A stretch of DNA of 23,646 nt from a virus. A program made the translations under genes and the position numbers. The notes under the pieces are model-generated. The model searched no databases. It was not told the origin of the DNA and worked only from the letters and a program-made list of their open reading frames with translations. Of the stretch, positions 6,823 through 12,539 are shown in pieces (the stretch's first letter is position 1; every line of letters starts with the position of its first letter). The DNA lies in the IMG/VR virus record IMGVR_UViG_3300044996_000692, positions 1 through 23,646 of that record. One strand, given 5' to 3'.

Positions 6823-7029
6823 ATGGCACAAAAAGAAAAAGAGGGCGCGGCCCTCGAAATGGACGCAGCGCGTCTGGCTTCATCTCTCCGCTGTCTTGAG
6901 CTAACCTGTAGACTTCTTCTCATAGCCTCCGCCGTCGAAGGCTTTCAGCTTCAGGCCGCTGATGTCCAATGCATATGCAAGATATTCATTGAGAATGTCC
7001 ACGACATAAAAACGATCATGGAGGTATAA
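6823..7029 (+). CDS. Small helical protein, 68 aa
   Basis: ATG 6823 is preceded by AGAAGGGGGT from the second copy of the 18-bp repeat. The product is predicted helical, with a Cys-rich middle (RCLELTCRLLLIASAVEG and DVQCICKIF). The stop is one base before the ATG of the KilA-N gene. Upstream the frame stays open to 6589, but that extension runs through the terminator and operator region and is judged non-coding. Function unknown. Confidence 0.6.
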   Translation: MAQKEKEGAALEMDAARLASSLRCLELTCRLLLIASAVEGFQLQAADVQCICKIFIENVHDIKTIMEV

Positions 7030-7030
7030 C

Positions 7031-7633
7031 ATGGACGCATTGAAAGTTGTTGACACCGAGATAAGACAAGACCCCGAAGGGAGATACTCCCTGAGCGACC
7101 TACACAGAGCGGCTGGCGGACAGAAAAAACATACGCCAAGCAGATGGCACAAGAACAGTCAGACAAATGCCCTGATCGGGGAATTAGAGAAGGAAAATAA
7201 AACCCTAATTAGGGTTTATTACACGGCCCAAAAACGCGGGGCTTTTGTCGTAAAAGAACTCGTTTACTCTTATGCCATGTGGGTTAGCCCTGCCTTCAAC
7301 CTGCGGGTGATCCGGGCCTTTGACGCACTGGTTAACGGCGAATTTGTGCTGCCGAGCATCCAACATGAAAACTACTGGTTTGCCCGGCGTCCCCACTGGC
7401 CGCCAATCCGCCTCAGGGTGCTTGCCGGAGAAGCCTACCGCACAATAGCCGAGGTTCTTAAAATCAGCAGGCACAGTGTGGCAAGGGCTGTTAAAAGCAT
7501 GATTCGTGTCGGCCTGCTTTCACCTATGCGAGTTGCGCTGGCACAGAAGGGCCCTGCAAAAAGAGCGGCCTTGCGTTATGGTCAGGGCTGGGGCCAGCAG
7601 CAGCTTCTGCCTTTTGGCGTACAAACAGGATAA
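7031..7633 (+). CDS. KilA-N domain DNA-binding protein (probably frameshifted at its 3' end)
   Basis: ATG 7031 follows GGAGGT five to six bases upstream. Residues 8-100 match the KilA-N domain of phage antirepressors and DNA-binding proteins: GRYSLSDLHRAAG, PSRWHKN, then RGAFVVKELVYSYAMWVSPAFNLRVIRAFD. Residues 125-165 hold an added helix-turn-helix (GEAYRTIAEVLKISRHSV). This frame stops at 7633, but a different frame stays open and encodes a well-formed helical tail that ends in a stop overlapping the next start at 7715. The natural protein probably continues into that tail by frameshift. A regulatory role in the early or middle phase is likely. Confidence 0.8.
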   Translation: MDALKVVDTEIRQDPEGRYSLSDLHRAAGGQKKHTPSRWHKNSQTNALIGELEKENKTLIRVYYTAQKRGAFVVKELVYSYAMWVSPAFNLRVIRAFDALVNGEFVLPSIQHENYWFARRPHWPPIRLRVLAGEAYRTIAEVLKISRHSVARAVKSMIRVGLLSPMRVALAQKGPAKRAALRYGQGWGQQQLLPFGVQTG

Positions 7634-7718
7634 AGATGAACTGCTCAAAATCAAACGCACCCTGAATGATATCAGGGATTTGACCGGAGCGGAGATACCA
7701 AAACCGGACTGGATGTGA
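7578..7718 (+). other. Out-of-frame C-terminal tail of the KilA-N gene, or a small coupled ORF
   Basis: In the frame one base ahead of the KilA-N gene, an ORF runs to TGA 7716-7718. Its protein-like part starts near 7614 and reads as a charged helix (DELLKIKRTLNDIRDLTG) ending in EIPKPDWM. The final ATGTGA overlaps GTG 7715 of the gp16-like gene, a classic coupling arrangement, so this frame is very likely translated. The only ATG, at 7578, lacks a ribosome-binding site, which favours a frameshift from the KilA-N gene near 7605-7625. Confidence 0.45.
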
Positions 7719-8215
7719 ATAACAGAAAACCAATAGACGCTGTCCAGGTGAAGCTTATCCATATCGCGAAGGCGAAGCTCTGTTTGAGCGATGTGGATTA
7801 CCGCACACTGCTTTCTGAGCGCTACTGGGTCAACACCTGCAAAGAGCTTAGTTATGACGAAGCCACGGACCTTATCAAGCATTTCCAGACGCAGGGGTTT
7901 AAGATCATCACGAAAAGACATAACCATCTGACCTCCCCTATCCCCTCCTTGCCAAGGAGGGGAAAAAGGGGAGGTAGGGAGGCAGGGGGAGTTAACAATA
8001 TCACCCGGCTTGTCTCCCCCCAGCAGCTTGCGAAGATCGAGCACCTGCGGGCAGACATCCAGTGGCGCATCAAGCCGGATGGTTATTGCCACTGGCTCAG
8101 GAAGTATCTTAAAAAAGACCGCATCACAACAGAAAAAGAAGCCAGGAACGTCATCGAGGCATTAAAGGGAATGGTTCAACGGCAGGGGGCAAGGGAAAGG
8201 CAGGAGGCAGAATGA
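7715..8215 (+). CDS. GemA/gp16-like regulatory protein (DUF1018) with in-frame repeat insertion
   Basis: GTG 7715 overlaps the preceding stop. The 166-residue product shows the DUF1018 layout: an N-terminal half with KLIHIAKAKLCLSDVDYRTLL and a C-terminal half with QLAKIEHLRADI and EARNVIEALKGM. Family members (Mu GemA/gp16) are linked to late control of host supercoiling and gene expression. Residues about 72-93 (including SPIPSLPRRGKRGG) are encoded by a complete family A hairpin repeat placed exactly between the two halves, with the frame kept. The last ~12 residues come from a family D stretch, and the stop falls in a family B fragment. The insertion probably lengthens a flexible linker. 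Confidence 0.82.
   Translation: MNNRKPIDAVQVKLIHIAKAKLCLSDVDYRTLLSERYWVNTCKELSYDEATDLIKHFQTQGFKIITKRHNHLTSPIPSLPRRGKRGGREAGGVNNITRLVSPQQLAKIEHLRADIQWRIKPDGYCHWLRKYLKKDRITTEKEARNVIEALKGMVQRQGARERQEAE
7930..7975. repeat. Family A hairpin repeat inside the gp16-like gene
   Basis: A full-length copy, with CCTCCCCTATCCCCTCCTTG and CAAGGAGGGGAAAAAGGGG arms, is nearly identical to the intergenic copies at 5265, 5841 and 17830 but lies in frame inside coding sequence. It is translated without a stop. Confidence 0.93.
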
Positions 8216-8230
8216 AGAATGCAGAAATAC
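8180..8230. repeat. Family D and family B fragments at the gp16-like gene end
   Basis: GGCAGGGGGCAAGGGAAAGG (family D-like) is followed by GAATGAAGAATGCAGAA (family B left arm). Together they encode the last residues and the stop of the gp16-like gene. Confidence 0.65.
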
Positions 8231-8240
8231 AAGATGATCA

Positions 8241-8319
8241 GCCACAGAGATCACCGAGGTCACAGAGTTATATCAAAAAGAATGAAGCTTTCCTCTGTGT
8301 TCTCTGTGTGCTCTGTGGC
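8241..8319. repeat. Family C palindromic repeat (copy 1)
   Basis: GCCACAGAG (8241-8249) pairs with CTCTGTGGC (8311-8319), with further CACAGAG and CTCTGTG units inside both arms. It fills the gap between the gp16-like gene and the ribosome-binding site of the next gene. Confidence 0.9.
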
Positions 8320-8334
8320 AAATAAGGAGATTTT

Positions 8335-8622
8335 ATGATGTTAGACCCGGAATCAAAAGCGCTTTGGGACGAGCTGAAACAACAGGGTTCATGGGAAATG
8401 AAGAATGCAGAATGTGGAATGAAGAATAATGATCAACAGGGGCCAAGGGTTCAAGGGCTCGAGGGGCCAAGTGAAATATCCTTGCCCCCTGCCCCTTGCT
8501 GCCGGATAATGATGTCAATGAAAAAGAATGGCATGGACTTCCTTAATTTCTTTCAGAACGGGTTATTTGTCAGCAGCCTTGAAATCAATAACTGCCCGCA
8601 GTGCGGGAGGAAGCTTGACTGA
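8335..8622 (+). CDS. Small zinc-ribbon-like protein with nested in-frame repeats
   Basis: ATG 8335 (or 8338) follows AAGGAGA at about 8322-8328. The first 19 residues (DPESKALWDELKQQG) and the last ~35 (KNGMDFLNFFQNGLF to CPQCGRKLD) look like native protein. Residues about 20-58 are encoded by a family B half-element (8397-8430) followed by a family D palindrome (8436-8502), in frame. The CPQCG motif is half of a zinc ribbon, so metal binding may need a dimer or partner. It overlaps the Mor-like gene by eight bases. Function unknown. Confidence 0.6.
   Translation: MMLDPESKALWDELKQQGSWEMKNAECGMKNNDQQGPRVQGLEGPSEISLPPAPCCRIMMSMKKNGMDFLNFFQNGLFVSSLEINNCPQCGRKLD
8397..8502. repeat. Family B half-element plus family D palindrome inside a gene
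   Basis: AAATGAAGAATGCAGAATG is the family B arm. The family D part has GGGGCCAAGGGTTCAAGGG on the left and CTTGCCCCCTGCCCCTTG on the right, which pair imperfectly. Both lie in frame in the small zinc-ribbon gene. Confidence 0.8.
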
Positions 8623-8920
8623 TAACGACCTCAAGATAATGTCGCGCCTGTCCGGAGAGCTGAAGCGTTTTGCCGAACTAATCGGCATTGAGAATACACT
8701 GCTGATCGCGCGCGAATTTGGCGGGGCATATCTCTATATCCCCAAGCTCGACGGCCTTGCCCGCGAGATCAGAGATGCATCCATACGGTGCGACTTTGAT
8801 TCCGGAAGGACCGTGCGCGAGCTTGCGCGCAGGCATAACCTGACAGAGCGGCATATATATACTATCCTCGGCGTCCAGCCGGAAGAAGACAAATCCTTTA
8901 GTCTGCCATTTGAGCTTTAA
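8615..8920 (+). CDS. mor: Mor-family transcription activator
   Basis: TTG 8615 is preferred because GGGAGG lies at 8605-8610; an ATG at 8639 is in frame but has no ribosome-binding site. The product has the Mor/C fold: an N-terminal dimerisation helix region (LKRFAELIGIENTLLIAREFGG), the conserved AYLYIPKLD strand, and a C-terminal helix-turn-helix (TVRELARRHNLTERHIYTIL). In Mu, Mor switches on the middle promoter and hence late genes. This gene is the last before the lysis and head genes, with a candidate binding site just after it. At 101 residues it is a little shorter than Mu Mor. Confidence 0.9.
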   Translation: MTDNDLKIMSRLSGELKRFAELIGIENTLLIAREFGGAYLYIPKLDGLAREIRDASIRCDFDSGRTVRELARRHNLTERHIYTILGVQPEEDKSFSLPFEL

Positions 8921-8924
8921 GATA

Positions 8925-8963
8925 GTTCACCTGAACAACTTCAATTGAACCCCCGCATATATT
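8925..8963 (+). promoter_or_regulatory. Candidate activator-dependent middle/late promoter with tandem dyads
   Basis: Two 12-bp dyads of the form (G/C)TTCANNTGAAC lie at 8925-8936 and 8939-8950, with centres 14 bp apart. A -10-like TATATT follows at 8958-8963, and no good -35 box is present. This layout, directly after the Mor-like gene and before the late genes, suits a promoter that needs an activator dimer on each dyad. The binding protein is inferred, not shown. Confidence 0.5.
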
Positions 8964-9040
8964 AGACTTCTCTCTCCTTGCATTATCTTCTTTGTGTGTA
9001 TATCAAGTGTCTCGAAAGCTGCAGGCTTCACCTCCCACCT

Positions 9041-9068
9041 GGCGGGGATGTTCGCACCCATCCCCGCC
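9041..9068. promoter_or_regulatory. 10-bp perfect hairpin in the late-operon leader
   Basis: GGCGGGGATG (9041-9050) pairs perfectly with CATCCCCGCC (9059-9068) around an 8-base loop. No T-run follows, so it is not a typical terminator; it may be an mRNA stability or processing element. The rest of the 190-base gap 8921-9111 holds the dyads and a family D-like stretch at 9083-9111 that supplies the GAGGGGG before ATG 9112. Confidence 0.55.
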
Positions 9069-9111
9069 TCACCTCTTCAACCGCAACAGGGTTCAAGGGG
9101 GCGAGGGGGCA

Positions 9112-9543
9112 ATGAGTTACGCCATTTTTGAGGCCCTGCCGGACCAGCATCTTATGGCGCTCTGCATATATGGCGAGGCGCGCAATCAGGGGCTTGACGG
9201 CATGCTGGCCGTCGGCTCGGTCATCATGAACCGCGCGAAGAACCCCTCATGGTGGGGCGGGGATATCAAGTCGGTAATCCTCAAGCCGCAGCAATTCTCC
9301 TGCTTCAATACAGACGACCCGAATTTCCCGCAGCTTGTAAAAATGGCCGGAAATTTTGACGAATACCTGAAAGAGTCCGGAGTGCTCCGCGCCTGCAATT
9401 TAATCGCGAGGGGTGTTATCGAAGGGCATCTGATATCAAACGTCGGCAGCGCGACGCACTACCACACCCGGCAGGTAAAGCCGTCGTGGGGTGAGAAAAT
9501 GCAGAAACTGACGGCAGTCGGGGATCATGTGTTTTATGCGTAA
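9112..9543 (+). CDS. Endolysin, SleB-type cell wall hydrolase
   Basis: ATG 9112 is preceded by GAGGGGG. The 143-residue product is almost only the Hydrolase_2/SleB domain: LCIYGEARNQG near residue 15 with the presumed catalytic Glu, GMLAVGSVIMNRA, WWGGDIKSVILKPQQFSCFN, and a C-terminal SATHYHT segment with VKPSW. SleB enzymes cleave peptidoglycan glycan strands. There is no signal peptide, so release would depend on a holin; a candidate membrane protein follows. The open frame extends upstream to 8992, but that part crosses the leader hairpin and has no start signal. Confidence 0.88.
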   Translation: MSYAIFEALPDQHLMALCIYGEARNQGLDGMLAVGSVIMNRAKNPSWWGGDIKSVILKPQQFSCFNTDDPNFPQLVKMAGNFDEYLKESGVLRACNLIARGVIEGHLISNVGSATHYHTRQVKPSWGEKMQKLTAVGDHVFYA

Positions 9544-9551
9544 GAGTCTTT

Positions 9552-9651
9552 GCCACAGAGGCCACAGAGGCCACAGAGGGGATAGGGAAAATAAAGATTC
9601 GGGTTTTTTGTTTTGAAAACTTTCCTCTGTGCTCTCTGTGTCCTCTGTGGC
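9552..9651. repeat. Family C palindromic repeat (copy 2)
   Basis: GCCACAGAGG occurs in tandem on the left (from 9552) and pairs with CCTCTGTGGC at 9642-9651; CTCTCTGTG units lie in the right arm. It fills the gap between the endolysin and the holin-like gene. Confidence 0.92.
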
Positions 9652-9676
9652 TGAAAATTAAGGAGGATTGGATTTG

Positions 9677-9856
9677 ATGGATAAAGCAAAGTTCAAAACG
9701 GGCATTAAGACTTCTGAATTCTGGATGGCGCTGATCACGGCGCTGGTCAGTATCGGCAATGAACATCTGGGACTGGGTTTATCGCCGGAAGTTGTTTATG
9801 TTGTCGGCGGCATCGCGATCTCCTACATCCTCGGACGTTCCTTCGTAAAGAAATGA
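9677..9856 (+). CDS. Holin-like small membrane protein
   Basis: AAGGAGGA at 9659-9667 precedes ATG 9677; a TTG at 9674 is also possible. The 59-residue product has a hydrophobic N-terminal segment (FWMALITALVSIG) and a second one (VVYVVGGIAISYILG), joined by a short polar loop with NEHLG, and a basic end. This two-helix hairpin and its place right after the endolysin fit a class II-type holin, but homology is not shown. The stop codon lies within a family B repeat. Confidence 0.6.
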   Translation: MDKAKFKTGIKTSEFWMALITALVSIGNEHLGLGLSPEVVYVVGGIAISYILGRSFVKK

Positions 9857-9911
9857 AGAATGATGAATTAAGAATGAAGAATCCTGCATTCTGCATTTTT
9901 CATTCTGCATT
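9851..9911. repeat. Family B palindromic repeat
   Basis: AAATGAAGAATG and AAGAATGAAGAAT on the left pair with ATTCTGCATTTTTCATTCT and TGCATT on the right. The left arm contains the stop codon of the holin-like gene. Confidence 0.88.
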
Positions 9912-9931
9912 GCTTTGTATCGGGTCAGGAA

Positions 9932-10270
9932 ATGACGCCTGAGCAGATAGGCACATTGCAGATTATCGCGCAGTTATTCGACAAGCTCGGCACCCTGCCG
10001 GTTGCATCAACAGTAACGCTGATAATTATCGGGCCCTGGGTGGCGGTTATCTATATCACGATGGGGCACAGAAAGCGCTTTGAGGAAGTAGTGAAGAGGT
10101 ATGAAAACAATATATCGCTCGTAAAGGATTACGAAAAACTGGCGACAACGCTGCAGGACCTCGTCATCATGAATACCGAAGTCATGACAGACGTAAAGGT
10201 CAAGGCAGAGCACAACCTGTTCTGCCCTGTTGTCCGCAGACAGACAAAACAGACGGAGGTGATGGTATGA
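9932..10270 (+). CDS. Membrane-anchored coiled-coil protein, 112 aa
   Basis: ATG 9932 has a weak ribosome-binding site (TCAGGA). The product has one strong transmembrane helix at about residues 24-43 (TVTLIIIGPWVAVIYITMG) followed by a basic start and a long charged helix (residues 47-95), so the C-terminal part likely lies on one side of the membrane. This shape resembles inner-membrane spanin subunits or phage holin partners, and the setting next to an endolysin fits, but no matching outer-membrane lipoprotein overlaps it. It shares an ATGA overlap with the next gene. Confidence 0.6.
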   Translation: MTPEQIGTLQIIAQLFDKLGTLPVASTVTLIIIGPWVAVIYITMGHRKRFEEVVKRYENNISLVKDYEKLATTLQDLVIMNTEVMTDVKVKAEHNLFCPVVRRQTKQTEVMV

Positions 10271-10509
10271 GCAGGCTTGAACTGAAGGGCGCGCTGGCTG
10301 ATTTGAGGCAAAACAAAGTGAAGCTTGCCCTGCAGGCGAACACCAAGATAACCGCCATCAAATCCCTGCTGTCAAACTCGGCGATCCATCAGATTCAGGA
10401 GCTTGATATTGAAGGCGTGGCCTCCCTCGCTGAAGAACTGCGGGAGTTGTATCACGAATACAAGGACGTCCTCGACAAGATCCGCAGGATAGAGCAGGAG
10501 CTGGAATGA
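10267..10509 (+). CDS. Small coiled-coil protein, 80 aa
   Basis: ATG 10267 overlaps the upstream stop in ATGA. The protein is helical throughout, with two predicted coiled-coil stretches (residues 1-28 and 45-80, the latter ending in YKDVLDKIRRIEQELE). In Mu-type phages small helical proteins of this kind precede gp27, in the position of gp25/gp26. The assignment is by position only. Confidence 0.6.
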   Translation: MSRLELKGALADLRQNKVKLALQANTKITAIKSLLSNSAIHQIQELDIEGVASLAEELRELYHEYKDVLDKIRRIEQELE

Positions 10510-10513
10510 AGAC

Positions 10514-10585
10514 AATGCAAAAAATAAATGCAGAATGCAGAAGACGGGGAAATTCTTCATTCTGCATTTCTGATTCTGCATTTTA
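10514..10585. repeat. Family B palindromic repeat
   Basis: AAATGCAGAATGCAGAA on the left pairs with ATTCTTCATTCTGCATTTC and ATTCTGCATTTTA on the right. It lies between the small coiled-coil gene and the gp27 gene. Confidence 0.9.
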
Positions 10586-10590
10586 AAGAA

Positions 10591-11118
10591 ATGGGAGGTC
10601 CGCATGTCAAGACCAGACGGCACAGCAAGGTCACGGATCAGCTGTCTGACGAGCTCCGCGCTGAGGTGGACCGGCTGCTGGTTGAGGGAGCTGCCTATGA
10701 GGATATTGCGGATTATCTTCGGGGAAAAGGATATGACATTTCAAAGAGCAGCATTGGACGCTATGGCAAAGAATTCCTCTCGGCATACCAGAGGCTCCGG
10801 GTCATTGAAGACCAGAGCCGCACGCTGGTTTCGGAAGCGGGCGGAGACGGACTGATACTTGAGGAGACCGGCGCGAAACTGTTCGCGCAGAAAATCATCG
10901 AGCTGCTCATGCAGAGCGATGTTGACATCAGGAAGATCCCGAAGCTGGTTTCCGGGTTCGCAAGCCTTCAGGCGTCGAGCGTGCACAGGGAGAAATTCAA
11001 ATCAGAATTGAAAAAGAAGGTGGAGAAGGTCTTTGAGAAAACTGAAAAGAAGATGGAGAAGATGACCAAGGAAGAAATGCTCAGGACCTTAAGGGAAGAG
11101 GTGTATGGACTCACCTAA
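10591..11118 (+). CDS. gp27-like DUF3486 protein (probable small terminase role)
   Basis: The product matches DUF3486 (Mu gp27) over RRHSKVTDQLSDELRAEVD, then GYDISKSSIGRYGKEF; the second half is a long charged coiled coil. It precedes and overlaps the large terminase by 14 bases, which suits a DNA-recognition subunit. The start is uncertain. ATG 10591 is in frame but lacks a good ribosome-binding site. The strong GGAGGT at about 10594-10599 instead serves ATG 10604, which is in another frame. Removing two bases (CC at about 10613-10614) would give the expected N-terminus MSRRRHSKV. A small frameshift or sequencing error near the start is therefore possible. Confidence 0.85.
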   Translation: MGGPHVKTRRHSKVTDQLSDELRAEVDRLLVEGAAYEDIADYLRGKGYDISKSSIGRYGKEFLSAYQRLRVIEDQSRTLVSEAGGDGLILEETGAKLFAQKIIELLMQSDVDIRKIPKLVSGFASLQASSVHREKFKSELKKKVEKVFEKTEKKMEKMTKEEMLRTLREEVYGLT

Positions 11119-12454
11119 GGCAATAACTCCGGCCATAGAGCTGTATCCCTATCAGAAGAAATGGATACTCGACAACGCGAGATTCAAGGAAGGGCGCTGG
11201 GCGCGGCAGACCGGGAAATCCTTTGCCTGCGCCGCAGGCATTGTGCTTGAGTGCCGGGAGACAGATAAAAACAAATGGGTCGCCATCTCATCAGGCGAGC
11301 GGCAGGTGAAGGAGTTCATGGAAAAGGTTGACCTGCACGCGCGAATTACAGAGAAGGCCATCTCCTGGCATGAAGACGTCTTTGGCTTCGTCAACGCGGA
11401 CGGTCACAAGGAGGAATACAAGGTGACGGAATGCAGGCTCAGAAACGGCTCGCGCATTATCGGCGCCCCCGCAAACCCGGACACGGCAAGGGGTTATTCC
11501 GCCAACGTCTACCTCGATGAATTCTCCGTGCACAAGAATTCCCGCGAGATGTGGGCCGCGGTGTTCCCCATAGTTTCGCGCGGCTTCAAGCTCTGGGCGA
11601 CCTATACGCCCAAGGGCAGGCAGAACATGGCCTATGACCTGTCAAAGAATCCGGTCTTCAGCCACCATGTTGTGGACATCTACCAGGCAGTGGCAGAGGG
11701 CTGCCCGCACGACATCGAAGCCCTCCGCGCCGGCATAGACCCCGATCTCTGGGCGCAGGAATATGAAGTGCAGTTCCTCGATGAGGCAACCGCCTTCATC
11801 ACCTACGACATGATCAACGAATGCGAAAGCGATAAGGCGCTGATTGATTTGCCTAAAGGCGTATTCATGATTCCATTCCCTCCGATTGAGGAAAGGGCCG
11901 CGGGGCAAATCTTCCTGGGCGTGGATATCGGCAGAAAAAAAGACCTGACTGTAATCTGGGCATGGGAAAAGCTGGGAGACGTATTCTGGACCCGCATGGT
12001 CAAGCGCATGAAAAACACCATGTTCAGGGTGCAGCGGGACGAGCTGTTCCGGCTGCTGCCGTTTGTCCACCGCTGCTGCATAGACTCTACCGGACTCGGT
12101 ATGCAGCTCGCTGAAGAGGCAATCGAGAAGTTCGGCAGCAAGGTCGAGGCGGTGACATTTACATCAAAAGTAAAAGAAGATCTCGCCTTCACCTTCAGGA
12201 GAAAGTTTGAAGACAGGCTGCTCCGCATACCTCCGGACAGGGATATCCGCGAGGACATCCATTCGGTGAAAAAAATCACCACGTCTGCGGGAAACATCAG
12301 GTTCGATGCTGAGCGCAGCGAAGCGGGCCACGCCGATCATTTCTGGGCAGGCGCCCTTGGAGTGCACGCGGGAAACAACCCTGTCGGCCTGATCGAATTC
12401 GAAACAGCCGCGCTCAAACGCGAGCACACGAAAATGGCGGGGTTTTTAAGATGA
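11105..12454 (+). CDS. Large terminase subunit (Mu gp28-like)
   Basis: This 449-residue protein has both terminase domains. The ATPase part has Walker A at residues 32-39 (WARQTGKS, Lys38) and Walker B at 135-140 (VYLDEF, with D138 and E139), followed by an ATYTPKG coupling motif. The nuclease part has D274 in LGVDIGRKKDL, D327 in CIDSTGLG and D411 in HADHFW, the three acids expected for the RNase-H-like site. It would package DNA by a headful mechanism, cutting host flanks as in Mu. The start overlaps gp27. Confidence 0.93.
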   Translation: MDSPKAITPAIELYPYQKKWILDNARFKEGRWARQTGKSFACAAGIVLECRETDKNKWVAISSGERQVKEFMEKVDLHARITEKAISWHEDVFGFVNADGHKEEYKVTECRLRNGSRIIGAPANPDTARGYSANVYLDEFSVHKNSREMWAAVFPIVSRGFKLWATYTPKGRQNMAYDLSKNPVFSHHVVDIYQAVAEGCPHDIEALRAGIDPDLWAQEYEVQFLDEATAFITYDMINECESDKALIDLPKGVFMIPFPPIEERAAGQIFLGVDIGRKKDLTVIWAWEKLGDVFWTRMVKRMKNTMFRVQRDELFRLLPFVHRCCIDSTGLGMQLAEEAIEKFGSKVEAVTFTSKVKEDLAFTFRRKFEDRLLRIPPDRDIREDIHSVKKITTSAGNIRFDAERSEAGHADHFWAGALGVHAGNNPVGLIEFETAALKREHTKMAGFLR

Positions 12455-12473
12455 AGAAAGATAAAACCCCTCT

Positions 12474-12518
12474 GACCACCCCTATCCCCTCCTTGGCAAG
12501 GAGGGGAAAAAGGGGAGT
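12474..12518. repeat. Family A hairpin repeat
   Basis: CCACCCCTATCCCCTCCTTG and GGCAAGGAGGGGAAAAAGGG arms. Its right end, GGGGAG, lies seven bases before an in-frame TTG at 12525, so the repeat may have created an alternative start for the portal gene. Confidence 0.92.
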
Positions 12519-12539
12519 CAGGATTTGAGATTAAAGGCA

